Source of the DNA: Promicromonospora iranensis | GTDB taxonomy: Bacteria > Actinomycetota > Actinomycetes > Actinomycetales > Cellulomonadaceae | DNA length: 64,000 bases | Direction: 5' to 3' | Assembly: GCF_028994805.1 (NCBI RefSeq) | Contig: NZ_JAJQQP010000007.1 | Span: forward strand, 205,468-269,467 | Part shown: piece by piece, positions 26,310 to 34,882 of the stretch | Numbering within the stretch: the first letter of the stretch is position 1 | Layout: every line of letters begins with the position of its first letter | Made by a program: the position numbers and the translations under genes | Notes under the pieces: model-generated | What the model saw: only the letters and a program-made list of their open reading frames with translations | Told to the model about the DNA's origin: nothing | Databases searched by the model: none

Positions 26310-26387
26310 GGCGTCGTTCAGACGTAGGTCGCGTGCAATGTCGCTCTCGATCTCGGCCCGCGCGCACCGTACCGAGAGGGCAAGCCC

Positions 26388-27917
26388 ATGAGTACCGACA
26401 TCATCGATACATCCGACCACGTGAACGATCCACCGCACACCCCGGCCACATCGGCCGGCGCACCGAGTGGCGCCCCGGCTCCGACACGCACCGACAAGCT
26501 CGGCCCGGGGCACTTCCGCGTCATCGCGCTGCTCATGGCGAGCGCGTTCACCGTGATCCTCAACGAGACGACCATGTCGGTGGCGCTGCCGCCCATCATG
26601 GCCGACCTGCAGGTCACGGAGTCGACAGGCCAGTGGCTCACCACGGCGTTCATGCTGACGATGGCCGTGGTCATCCCCGCGACCGGATTCCTCATCAACC
26701 GGCTGGGCACCCGTGGTGCCTACCTGCTGGCGATGTCGCTCTTCACCGCGGGCACCGCGCTGGCGATGGTCGCTCCGGGCTTCGCGCTCCTCGTGACCGG
26801 CCGCGTGGTGCAGGCGACCGGGACGGCGATCATGCTGCCGCTGCTCATGACGACCATCATGAGCATCGTTCCGGCGCACATGCGCGGACGAGTCATGGGC
26901 AACGTGACGCTCGTGATCGCGCTGGCGCCGGCGCTCGGCCCGACCCTGTCGGGAATCGTCCTCGAGCCGCTGGGCTGGCGTGGCGTGTTCGGCGTCGTGC
27001 TGCCGATCTCGGTGCTCGCCCTGACCGCCGGCATCCTGTGGATCCGCGACGTGTCCGACCGCGAGACGATGCACCTGGACCCGCTCTCCCTGCTGCTCGC
27101 GCTCGTCGCCTTCGGCGGCTTGGTATGGGGTCTGTCGGGCCTGGGTGAGGCAGCGGAGACCGCCGCGCTGATCAACCCGTGGATCCCGCTCGGTGTCGGC
27201 ATCGCGGTGCTCGGTCTGTTCGTGTGGCGCCAGATCGTGCGGCAGCGCACCGAGTCCGCGCTGCTCGACCTGCGCACGTTCCTCCAGTCCAACTTCCGCC
27301 TGGCGGTCGTCATCATGGCGATCTCCATGATGGCGATGTTCGGCACCATGATCGTGCTGCCGCTCGTCCTGCAGAACGCGGTGGGGATGGAGCCGCTGAC
27401 CGTCGGTCTGCTCATGCTGCCCGGCGGTGTGGCGATGGGCCTGCTGGGCCCGGTCGTCGGACGGTGGTACGACCGGTTCGGCCCGCGGCCGATCATGATC
27501 CCCGGCACGGCGATGGTCACCGTGGCGATCGGAGCGTTCGCGTTCCTGACGCCCACGACGCCGCTGTACTACATCCTCGGCGCGCACATCCTGCTGATGA
27601 TCGGGCTGGCCTCGGTGTTCACGCCCCTGTTCAGTGCGGCGCTCGGGGTGCTCGAGCCGCACCTGTACTCGCACGGCTCGGCGACGATCAGCACGGTGCA
27701 GCAGGTGGCGGGCGCAGCCGGTGTCGCGCTGTTCATCGCGATCATGACGATCCGGCGGACCGCCCTGGAAGACTCCGGGATACCCACCCCGGAGGCCATG
27801 GCCAGCGGTGCGGGCCTGGCCTTCGGCATCGGCGCCCTCCTGATGGCAGCGACCATCGGGGTGGCGGCGATGATCAAGCGCCCGGAGAGCGACGGCGAGT
27901 TCAGCGGCGGTCACTGA
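26388..27917 (+). CDS. DHA2-family MFS multidrug efflux transporter
   Basis: 509 residues; GAGAGGG about 8 nt before ATG. A polar N-terminus of 40 residues is followed by about 14 hydrophobic segments, the drug:H+ antiporter-2 layout. NETTMSVALPPIMADLQVTE in helix 1 and LAPALGPTLSGIVLEPLGWR (motif C, helix 5) are typical of EmrB/QacA/LfrA proteins. It is monocistronic, with an operator-like repeat upstream and a shared terminator downstream. Substrate unknown. Confidence 0.88.
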   Translation: MSTDIIDTSDHVNDPPHTPATSAGAPSGAPAPTRTDKLGPGHFRVIALLMASAFTVILNETTMSVALPPIMADLQVTESTGQWLTTAFMLTMAVVIPATGFLINRLGTRGAYLLAMSLFTAGTALAMVAPGFALLVTGRVVQATGTAIMLPLLMTTIMSIVPAHMRGRVMGNVTLVIALAPALGPTLSGIVLEPLGWRGVFGVVLPISVLALTAGILWIRDVSDRETMHLDPLSLLLALVAFGGLVWGLSGLGEAAETAALINPWIPLGVGIAVLGLFVWRQIVRQRTESALLDLRTFLQSNFRLAVVIMAISMMAMFGTMIVLPLVLQNAVGMEPLTVGLLMLPGGVAMGLLGPVVGRWYDRFGPRPIMIPGTAMVTVAIGAFAFLTPTTPLYYILGAHILLMIGLASVFTPLFSAALGVLEPHLYSHGSATISTVQQVAGAAGVALFIAIMTIRRTALEDSGIPTPEAMASGAGLAFGIGALLMAATIGVAAMIKRPESDGEFSGGH

Positions 27918-27943
27918 CCTGAGCGGGCCGGAGCCGCGGGCAT

Positions 27944-27983
27944 GAAGAGGGCGGGGACCCGGGACAGGGTCCTCGCCTTCTTC
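27944..27983. terminator. Bidirectional terminator
   Basis: A 17-nt arm (27944-27960) pairs with 27967-27983 (one G-T pair), loop 6 nt, between the convergent MFS and SUKH genes. Confidence 0.7.
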
Positions 27984-28009
27984 GCGCCCTCGTTCCTCGG
28001 CCTGGTGCG

Positions 28010-29332
28010 CTACCGGTCGAAGATCCGGTCGAGGAGACCCTTGGCCTCGGGACGGGTCACGCGCGTGACCGCTATCGGATCCAGGCCGTACAGGTCGAGC
28101 AGCCGGTTCGCTACGGAGACCGTCTCGGCAGGCGCGGGCGGGCGAGCTGGATCGGGCACCAGTCCGGCGGCCTTGAGCGTGTCCGGAACGGTCCCGGCGT
28201 CGAGTCGCTCCGCCCATCCGGCGGGATCCAGGGCGAGGAACTCGGCGGGTCGGTCGGGCTCCTCTCCCTGATCGGAAGCGGCCCGCTGGTCGACCCCGGT
28301 CCGCTGGTCGGACCCGTCGAGACCTGGTTCCACGAGGTTCGGCCCCTGCTCCGGCTGCCCCGAGCTACCCTCCCGCCCGACGAGCAGCGCGGCCAGGCTC
28401 TCCGACCGGTACACCGCCCCGGCCCGCATCTCGTGGTCGAGCAGCACCACCTGTCCCACGTACCCGCTCGCCCCCGGTGCGAGATCGGCGGCGTAGACGT
28501 TCCCCGCGCCGTCGGTCCCCACGGGGAACCAGAGCGACGAGCCGATCGCCGCTTGCACCCGGCCGGACGGGTCCTCCGGGGCGAACGTGTCGGCGTCGGC
28601 GGTCCAGGTGCTGAAGCGGGCGGCCGGGAGGAACGCCTCCCGGAGGAAGCTCCCACGCAGCGGGACGATCTCGAACCCACCGAACCCGCCCTCCTCGGGC
28701 GCGAGCCGCAGGTTGCCGGAGCCGGCCGTCGCGTACAGCGCGCGCACCTCGTCCGGCAGGTGCGTCCCCCCGGACAGGTCCGCTTCAGCGGCGGCGATCT
28801 CGTCGGGTGTCGCGCCGGCGGCGTCGGGCATCCGCTCCGCGACGACGCGCGCGACCGCGTCCGGGTCGGCCGACGGCGCGACGGTGGCGCCCGACGCCGG
28901 CACGATCGTCGCCAGGTGCTGCGCCGGCAGTGCTCCAGGCTCCAGCACCACCTCGAGCACCGGGGTGACCGGCCCCGGGACCACGGCGGGCGGCAGCGCG
29001 AAGAGCTCCACCACGTCGTCCTCGGGGCGAGCCGCGGCAACGACCCGCACGTGCTGCTCGGTGTCCGGCGTGAGCTCTGCGATCTCGCGCAGCGCGTCGT
29101 CGAGCTCGGCCTTCGGCCCGGCGCCACCGGTCCGGGCGGCCTCACGGGCGAGCGCGCGGTAGTGGTCACGGCGGGCGCCGGCGTCACCGTCGTCCAGGTA
29201 GGTGCCCTGCCACGCGCCGCGGCCGACCGTGCCCACGAACTCGCTGACGTCCGTCCCGGGTGACGCGGAGCGGCGGAGGGCGTCGACGAACGGGTCCCAG
29301 GTCTGCCAGTCGGTGAGGCTCACCCACCACAT
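28010..29332 (-). CDS. SMI1/KNR4 (SUKH) family protein
   Basis: 440 residues. The SUKH core is at about 175-330: ATPDEIAAAEADLSGGTHLP, LPDEVRALYATAGSGNLRLA, and a later YVGQVVLLDHEMRAGAVYRS. SUKH proteins are often immunity proteins against toxins or ligand-binding modules. The N-terminal 170 residues look like a second unrecognised domain, and an acidic Gln/Asp linker (about 335-370) separates a C-terminal extension. It stands alone, with no toxin gene nearby, so an immunity role is not supported here. Confidence 0.68.
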   Translation of the reverse strand: MWWVSLTDWQTWDPFVDALRRSASPGTDVSEFVGTVGRGAWQGTYLDDGDAGARRDHYRALAREAARTGGAGPKAELDDALREIAELTPDTEQHVRVVAAARPEDDVVELFALPPAVVPGPVTPVLEVVLEPGALPAQHLATIVPASGATVAPSADPDAVARVVAERMPDAAGATPDEIAAAEADLSGGTHLPDEVRALYATAGSGNLRLAPEEGGFGGFEIVPLRGSFLREAFLPAARFSTWTADADTFAPEDPSGRVQAAIGSSLWFPVGTDGAGNVYAADLAPGASGYVGQVVLLDHEMRAGAVYRSESLAALLVGREGSSGQPEQGPNLVEPGLDGSDQRTGVDQRAASDQGEEPDRPAEFLALDPAGWAERLDAGTVPDTLKAAGLVPDPARPPAPAETVSVANRLLDLYGLDPIAVTRVTRPEAKGLLDRIFDR

Positions 29333-29384
29333 GATGCCGTCTCGTGCCTAGGCGCGTCGGCTCGGCGTTCCGTAGACTTCCGCC

Positions 29385-30335
29385 ATGGCCGAGGTGCGGG
29401 TCTTTGCGGGTACCGGGGGTCAGCGCTTCGCTCACGAGATGTGCGCTGATCTCGACGTTCCGCTGAGCCCGATCAAGATCCAGCGCTTCGCGAACGACTG
29501 CCTGCAGGTCCAGCTGCTCGAGAACTGCCGCGAGCGCGACGTCTACCTCGTCCAGTCGGTGGTGCGTCCCGCGCAGGAGAGCCTGATGGAGCTCCTGCTG
29601 ATGATCGACGCCGCCAAGGGTGCCTCGGCGGCGCGGATCACCGCCGTCATGCCGCACTTCGCCTATGCCCGGTCGGACAAGAAGGACGCGCCGCGGATCT
29701 CGCTCGGTGGTCGTCTCGTCGCGGACCTCCTGCAGACGGCGGGGGTGAACCGCATCCTCACGATGACGCTGCACGCACCGCAGGTGCACGCGTTCTTCCG
29801 GGTGCCGACCGATCAGCTCAACGCGCTCCGTGAGCTGGCGGCCCACTTTCTGCCGAGCGACCTGTCGAAGGCCACCGTGGTATCCCCCGACCTCGGCAAT
29901 GCGAAGAGCGCGTCCGCCTTCGCCAAGATGCTCGGTGTGCCCGTCGCGGCGGCCGCCAAGGAACGGTTCGACGGCGACCGGGTCGAGATCACGTCCCTGA
30001 TCGGCGATGTCACCGGTCGCGACATCATCGTGCTCGACGACGAGATCGCCAACGGGTCGACGATCATCGCCATCCTCGACCTGCTGCGTGAGCACGGCGC
30101 GCGCACGGTCCGGATCGCCTGCACGCACGGCATCTTCGCGAACGACGCGGTCCACCGGATCGCTGCGGACCCCGACGTGGTCGAGATCGTCACGACGAAC
30201 ACCGTGCCGTCGACCGGGCTCCTGGTGCACGACAAGCTGACGGTGATCAGCGTGGCGTCGGCATTCGCGGAAGCGGTGCGGCGGATCCACAGCGGCGAGT
30301 CGGTCAGCGCCCTCTTCGACCCGACCCACGTCTAG
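29385..30335 (+). CDS. Ribose-phosphate pyrophosphokinase-like protein
   Basis: 316 residues, the length of PRPP synthases. Makes PRPP from ribose 5-phosphate and ATP in the main family. Visible motifs: AVMPHFAYARSDKKDAPRIS (ATP and Mg region), MTLHAPQVHAFF (family HxxQ region) and DDEIANGSTIIAILDLL (PRPP loop, about 218-234). The PRPP loop differs from the usual DDMIDTGGT form, so this may be a divergent second copy; a canonical prs could exist elsewhere. It ends directly against the convergent CCA gene. Confidence 0.8.
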   Translation: MAEVRVFAGTGGQRFAHEMCADLDVPLSPIKIQRFANDCLQVQLLENCRERDVYLVQSVVRPAQESLMELLLMIDAAKGASAARITAVMPHFAYARSDKKDAPRISLGGRLVADLLQTAGVNRILTMTLHAPQVHAFFRVPTDQLNALRELAAHFLPSDLSKATVVSPDLGNAKSASAFAKMLGVPVAAAAKERFDGDRVEITSLIGDVTGRDIIVLDDEIANGSTIIAILDLLREHGARTVRIACTHGIFANDAVHRIAADPDVVEIVTTNTVPSTGLLVHDKLTVISVASAFAEAVRRIHSGESVSALFDPTHV

Positions 30336-31787
30336 CTACCCCGTGGCTGCCGATCGCTCCGCCCACCACTTCTTGAGCTCTTCCGTCGCCGCGTCCTCGC
30401 CCAGCGGGCCGCGCTCCATGCGCAGGCCCAGCAGGTACTTGTAGGCCTCCCCGACCTCGCGCGACGGCGAGATCCCGAGGATCTCCATGATCTGCGTGCC
30501 GTCCAGGTCGGGACGGATCGCGTCGATCTCCTCCTGCTCGCGCAGTGCGGAGATCCGGTCCTCGAGGTCCGTGTACGCGTCGGACAGCCGCTTGGCCTTC
30601 CGCTTGTTCCGAGTCGTCGAGTCGGCGCGGGTGAGGCGGTGCAGGCGCTCGAGGAGCGGGCCGGCGTCGGTCACGTAGCGGCGGACCGCCGAGTCGGTCC
30701 ACGCGCCGTCGCCGTACCCGTGGAACCGCAGGTGCAGCTCGACGAGCCGCGACACGTCCTTGACCACGTGCTTCTCGAACTTGAGCGCCTTGAGCCGCTT
30801 CGCGGTGAGCTTGGCCCCGACGACCTCGTGGTGGTGAAAGCTCACGCCGCCGCCAGGCTCGAAGCGCCGCGTGGCCGGCTTGCCGATGTCGTGCAGCAGC
30901 GAGGCCAGGCGCAGCACCAGATCCGGTGCCGGCACCGCGCCGTCGGGCCCGGTCTCCTGGGCGATCGCCTGCTCCAGCACGGTGAGCGAGTGCTGGTAGA
31001 CGTCCTTGTGCCGGTGGTGCTCGTCGATCTCGAGCTGGAGCGCGGGCAGCTCGGGCAGCACGTGCTCGGCGAGCCCGGTGTCGACCAGCACCTCGAGACC
31101 CGCACGCGGGTTGTCGCTCAGGATCAGCTTGGTGATCTCCGCCTGCACACGCTCCGCGGACACGATCTCGATCCGCTCGACCATGGCGACCAGTGCTGCG
31201 AGGGTCCCTGGTTCCACGTGAAACGACAGCTGGGCGGCGAACCGTGCGGCACGCATCATGCGCAGCGGGTCGTCGTCGAAAGAACGCTCGGGCGCGATGG
31301 GGGTCCGCAGCAGGCCGGCCGCGAGGTCGCTCAGACCGTTGAACGGGTCCACGAAGGTCAGGTCGGGCACGCGCACGGCCATCGCGTTCACCGTGAAGTC
31401 ACGGCGTGACAGGTCGCCGTCGAGCGAGTCGCCGAACGCGACGAGCGGCTTGCGGGAGGCCGGGTCGTACTTGTCGGTCCGGTACGTCGTGACCTCGACC
31501 ACGACGTCCCCGCGCCGCGCTCCGATGGTGCCGAACTCTCTGCCGATGTCCCAGTTCGCGTCACCCCAGCGCGCGAGGATCTTCTGCGTCTGGCTCGGCG
31601 ACGCCGACGTCGCGAAGTCGAGGTCGTTGCTCGCACGGCCCAGGAACGCGTCCCGGACCGGCCCGCCGACCAGCGAGAGCTCGTGCCCCGCGGCACGGAA
31701 CTGGTCGCCCAGCTCGAGCGCGGCGGGTGCCATCTCGGTCAGCACGCCGAGCGCGCGCCGCAACAGATCCTGCTCAGGGGTAGACAC
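30336..31787 (-). CDS. cca: CCA tRNA nucleotidyltransferase
   Basis: 483 residues from GTG 31787 (SerThrPro next); the frame is open further upstream but crosses the divergent NUDIX gene. Class II nucleotidyltransferase head: LVGGPVRDAFLGRASNDLDF at about 39-60 with the DxD pair, RRDFTVNAMAV, and a C-terminal HD domain (LLHDIGKP) as in actinobacterial forms. Adds or repairs the tRNA 3' CCA end. A parS-like 14-mer at 31211-31224 lies inside (FHVEPGT). Confidence 0.92.
   Translation of the reverse strand: MSTPEQDLLRRALGVLTEMAPAALELGDQFRAAGHELSLVGGPVRDAFLGRASNDLDFATSASPSQTQKILARWGDANWDIGREFGTIGARRGDVVVEVTTYRTDKYDPASRKPLVAFGDSLDGDLSRRDFTVNAMAVRVPDLTFVDPFNGLSDLAAGLLRTPIAPERSFDDDPLRMMRAARFAAQLSFHVEPGTLAALVAMVERIEIVSAERVQAEITKLILSDNPRAGLEVLVDTGLAEHVLPELPALQLEIDEHHRHKDVYQHSLTVLEQAIAQETGPDGAVPAPDLVLRLASLLHDIGKPATRRFEPGGGVSFHHHEVVGAKLTAKRLKALKFEKHVVKDVSRLVELHLRFHGYGDGAWTDSAVRRYVTDAGPLLERLHRLTRADSTTRNKRKAKRLSDAYTDLEDRISALREQEEIDAIRPDLDGTQIMEILGISPSREVGEAYKYLLGLRMERGPLGEDAATEELKKWWAERSAATG
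31211..31224. other. parS-like site in cca
   Basis: GTTCCACGTGAAAC, one mismatch to the palindromic parS core GTTTCACGTGAAAC. About 12.6 kb from the parB copy; outlier of the cluster. Confidence 0.6.
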
Positions 31788-31940
31788 AGCCCAAGATTCT
31801 CCCAGACGTGACCCCGCAACACGCACCGCAGGATCACTCGCATCGGCAAGGACCGTCCTGCGGCCCGAACCTGCGCCCGAAACCGGCCGCACCCCCCTCT
31901 CCTGACCAGACCCACGGTGCTCAGTCGGTAGTGTTGGGGC

Positions 31941-32573
31941 ATGTCCACCCCTGTTCCGGCGAGCGACCGTCCTGGCGGTCGTCCGGAGGTGCCCCCGCCA
32001 CCCGGCGGAGCGCCCTTGCGGGTGAATCCTGCCCGACGCGCGGCCGTGAGCAGCCCGGCGCACCTGCCCATCGTGGACGAGACGTCCGCCGGTGGACTGG
32101 TGCTGCGGGGCGGGTCCGAGCGCCCCGAGGGCTTCAGTGCGGCAGTGCTGCTGCGTCGGAACCGCACGGGCCGCCTGGAATGGTGCCTGCCGAAGGGGCA
32201 CCTCGAGGGCCGGGAGACACCGCAGGAGGCAGCGATCCGAGAGATCCGCGAGGAGACCGGTATTCGCGGTTCCATCCAGGCGGAGCTCGGCGTGATCGAC
32301 TACTGGTTCACCGGTGAGGACCGGCGAGTCCACAAGGTGGTGCACCATTACCTCTTGCGCGCGGAGGGCGGTCGCCTGACCGTGGAGGACGATCCGGACG
32401 GCGAAGCCGAGGACGCTCTCTGGGTCAGGGTCGACGAGCTCGCTGAGCGCCTGTCGTACCCGAACGAGCAGCGGCTGGCAGTCGCCGCCCTGGATCTCCT
32501 CGAGTCGTCGAGGACCCTCCGGGACGCGCTGCGTGCCGACGCCTTCCCCACGGAGCACCCCGAACTGCCATGA
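31941..32573 (+). CDS. NUDIX hydrolase
   Basis: 210 residues. The Nudix box GHLEGRETPQEAAIREIREE then TGI (about 91-113) is complete (GX5EX7REUXEEXGU). A Pro-rich N-terminal tail of about 45 residues precedes it. WCLPKGHLEG and the downstream VVHHYLLRA fit bacterial MutT/Ap4A-type housecleaning enzymes in this position beside DUF6049 and murJ. Substrate cannot be told from sequence. ATGA overlap with the next gene. Confidence 0.9.
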   Translation: MSTPVPASDRPGGRPEVPPPPGGAPLRVNPARRAAVSSPAHLPIVDETSAGGLVLRGGSERPEGFSAAVLLRRNRTGRLEWCLPKGHLEGRETPQEAAIREIREETGIRGSIQAELGVIDYWFTGEDRRVHKVVHHYLLRAEGGRLTVEDDPDGEAEDALWVRVDELAERLSYPNEQRLAVAALDLLESSRTLRDALRADAFPTEHPELP

Positions 32574-34816
32574 CGCAGCACCCCGACCTCTCCCGCAGTT
32601 CCGTCCCCCGCAGGGCTGCCCACCGCACCGGCACGATCGGCGCCGTACTGCTGGCGACCGTGCTGCTTGTCGGGCCGGCCATCGTCCCGGCGGCAGCCAC
32701 CGTTCCGGCAACAGCCACCGTTCCGACGTCGGTCCCCGCGAGCAACGGCGTCCCCGCGGCGCCGTCCGACCAGGGGACGCTCGACGTCTCGATCACCGAG
32801 ATCTCGCACCCGACGGCGGTGCAGGGTGATGAGGTGACCGTCCGGGCCAGGATCACGAACGGCACCGGCACGGTGGTATCCGGCGCGAACGCCAGCATGA
32901 CCGTCGACTTCGCAGCGCTCACGACCCGCTCGCAGGTCGCTGAGTGGGCCTCGGCCGACCTGCTCGACCCGACCCGCGGCAACCCCACCACCAAGCCGGT
33001 CGGGCGTCTGGCCCCTGGTGCGTCCAAGAACGTCTCGTTCACCTATGACCCGGGCGCCGCGGTACTGCAGGGATTCGGGCCCCGCCGGCTCGCGATCAGC
33101 GTCGACGACGTCACCGGTCGCCTGGGTATCGCCCGCTCGTTCCTGCTGTACGACGCCGAGGACGCGGGCTACCCCGAGCGCGTGCCCATGCAGCTCAGCA
33201 TCCTCGCAGGGATCACCGGTCCCGCCACCGATCCGGCCGACCAGAGCACGACCGACATCGAGCTCGCACAGCTGGCCGCCGCCGGCCAGCGGCTGGACGG
33301 CGTGGTGGAGGTCGCGGAACGCAGCACGCTGTCGCTCGCCGTCGATCCCGCGGTGATGGCGGTGGCCGCGGCGTCGAACGACTCCGCACTCACCGCCTGG
33401 TCCGAACGTCTGCTCGCCGCCGCGGAGGACACGACCACCTACACGCTTCCCGACCGTGACCCCGACCTCGCCGCGCTCGCGCACGCGAACGTGCGCACCA
33501 CCGGCTCGCGCAGCTTCCTCCATGCTCCCCGCCCGGGCAACTGGCCGATCCCGGAGAGCTGGCGACCGGGCCTCGCGTGGCCGGCCGACGGCGTCGTGCC
33601 GGACCTCGAGACCCTCGGGCTCGCCGTGGCCGCGGGCCGGACGAACGTCCTGGTCAGCCGTGGGCTGGGCGAGCAGACCGGCACGGCGACCGGTCGAGCC
33701 GACGTCGCGACCCCGTCGGGCACGGCGCACGCCGCCGTCACGGACCCCATGCTGACGCGCGCCCTTCTCTCGGCCACGGACCTGTCACAGGCGGATGCCG
33801 CGACCACCGAGAGCGCCACGGACACGGATTCCGCCAGCACAGCCTCGACCACCGCCGAGGGAACGCAACGCCTTCTCGCGGAGACTGCTGCCGTCGTGAG
33901 CCAGTCACAGGGCGAGTCGCCGACCATGTCGGTCGTGATGCCGCGCACCTGGACCCCGGACGCCGAGGCCGCCACCACCATCCTGAAGGAGCTCGACAAG
34001 GCCGACTGGGTGCAGACGACGACCCTGGACGAGGTGTTCGCACAGGATGCGCCGGACGTCGTGCGCGAGCCTCTCCCGAACCGCCACGTGGCCAAGGCGG
34101 AGCTCTCCGCCGGTAAGGTCGCCGCACTCGAGCGCGCCCGGGACGCGGCGGTGACGTTCTCGTCCGTCGCCGTCGACAACCCTGGCCCGCTCTGGCGGCC
34201 GGTGGTCGCCCGCCTGGCCGTGCCGCTGGCCGTCGCGCAGCGTGCCGATCCCGGCATCCGGAACCAGCTCGTCCGGCGAGGTCTCGACGCCACCGACGAG
34301 CTCACACAGGAGTCGGTGACGGTCGTCCCCCGTCAGGACATCAACTTCATCACCGACGTCGGCAACATCCCGGTGCGCGTGCGCAACACGCTCGGTGTGG
34401 ACGCCACGGTGACCGTCGTGCTGCGCCCCGACCACCCGCGGCTCACGGTCGACGACCGGGTCACCGAGACCGTCCCTGCCGGGCAGGAGCTCGACGTACA
34501 GGTACCGGTGCGCGCCATCGGATCGGGCGACGTCGACGTCACCGCGCAGATCCTCACACCGACCGGCGCCAAGATCACCGACGGCTCGTCGTTCCAGGTC
34601 CGCGTCCGCGCGGGCTGGGAAGAGGTGGGCACCTGGATCGCGGCCGGCCTCGTCGCGCTGCTGTTCCTGGCCGGCATCTGGCGCACCGTGCGTCGCGGAC
34701 GCTCGCCGTACCGCGCCACCCGTGAGGACATCGAGGAGGCGACCGGGGCATCCGCGGAGGCGCCCGAGGCGATGTCCACGCCGGTGACGGACTCGGTGGG
34801 CGTCCGGGCAGAGTAG
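32570..34816 (+). CDS. DUF6049 secreted membrane-anchored protein
   Basis: 748 residues. Signal peptide (about 20-43, TIGAVLLATVLLVGPAIVPA), large extracellular part with beta-rich domains (LDVSITEISHPTAVQGDEVT), and a C-terminal membrane helix (VGTWIAAGLVALLFLAGIWR) with a short cytoplasmic tail. The conserved actinobacterial position NUDIX-DUF6049-MurJ fits DUF6049 and suggests a cell-envelope role, still undefined. Confidence 0.82.
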   Translation: MTQHPDLSRSSVPRRAAHRTGTIGAVLLATVLLVGPAIVPAAATVPATATVPTSVPASNGVPAAPSDQGTLDVSITEISHPTAVQGDEVTVRARITNGTGTVVSGANASMTVDFAALTTRSQVAEWASADLLDPTRGNPTTKPVGRLAPGASKNVSFTYDPGAAVLQGFGPRRLAISVDDVTGRLGIARSFLLYDAEDAGYPERVPMQLSILAGITGPATDPADQSTTDIELAQLAAAGQRLDGVVEVAERSTLSLAVDPAVMAVAAASNDSALTAWSERLLAAAEDTTTYTLPDRDPDLAALAHANVRTTGSRSFLHAPRPGNWPIPESWRPGLAWPADGVVPDLETLGLAVAAGRTNVLVSRGLGEQTGTATGRADVATPSGTAHAAVTDPMLTRALLSATDLSQADAATTESATDTDSASTASTTAEGTQRLLAETAAVVSQSQGESPTMSVVMPRTWTPDAEAATTILKELDKADWVQTTTLDEVFAQDAPDVVREPLPNRHVAKAELSAGKVAALERARDAAVTFSSVAVDNPGPLWRPVVARLAVPLAVAQRADPGIRNQLVRRGLDATDELTQESVTVVPRQDINFITDVGNIPVRVRNTLGVDATVTVVLRPDHPRLTVDDRVTETVPAGQELDVQVPVRAIGSGDVDVTAQILTPTGAKITDGSSFQVRVRAGWEEVGTWIAAGLVALLFLAGIWRTVRRGRSPYRATREDIEEATGASAEAPEAMSTPVTDSVGVRAE

Positions 34817-34882
34817 TGTTTCGGCCGCCGCACACGTCGGCCGCACAGTGCCGGGCGAGGCCCAGACCACGGGAGTAGTCGC

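Noticed and set aside
26052-28217. 721-codon minus-strand frame opposite the MFS gene
   Set aside because: Composition of Arg/His/Asp repeats typical of antisense to high-GC coding; overlaps two supported genes.
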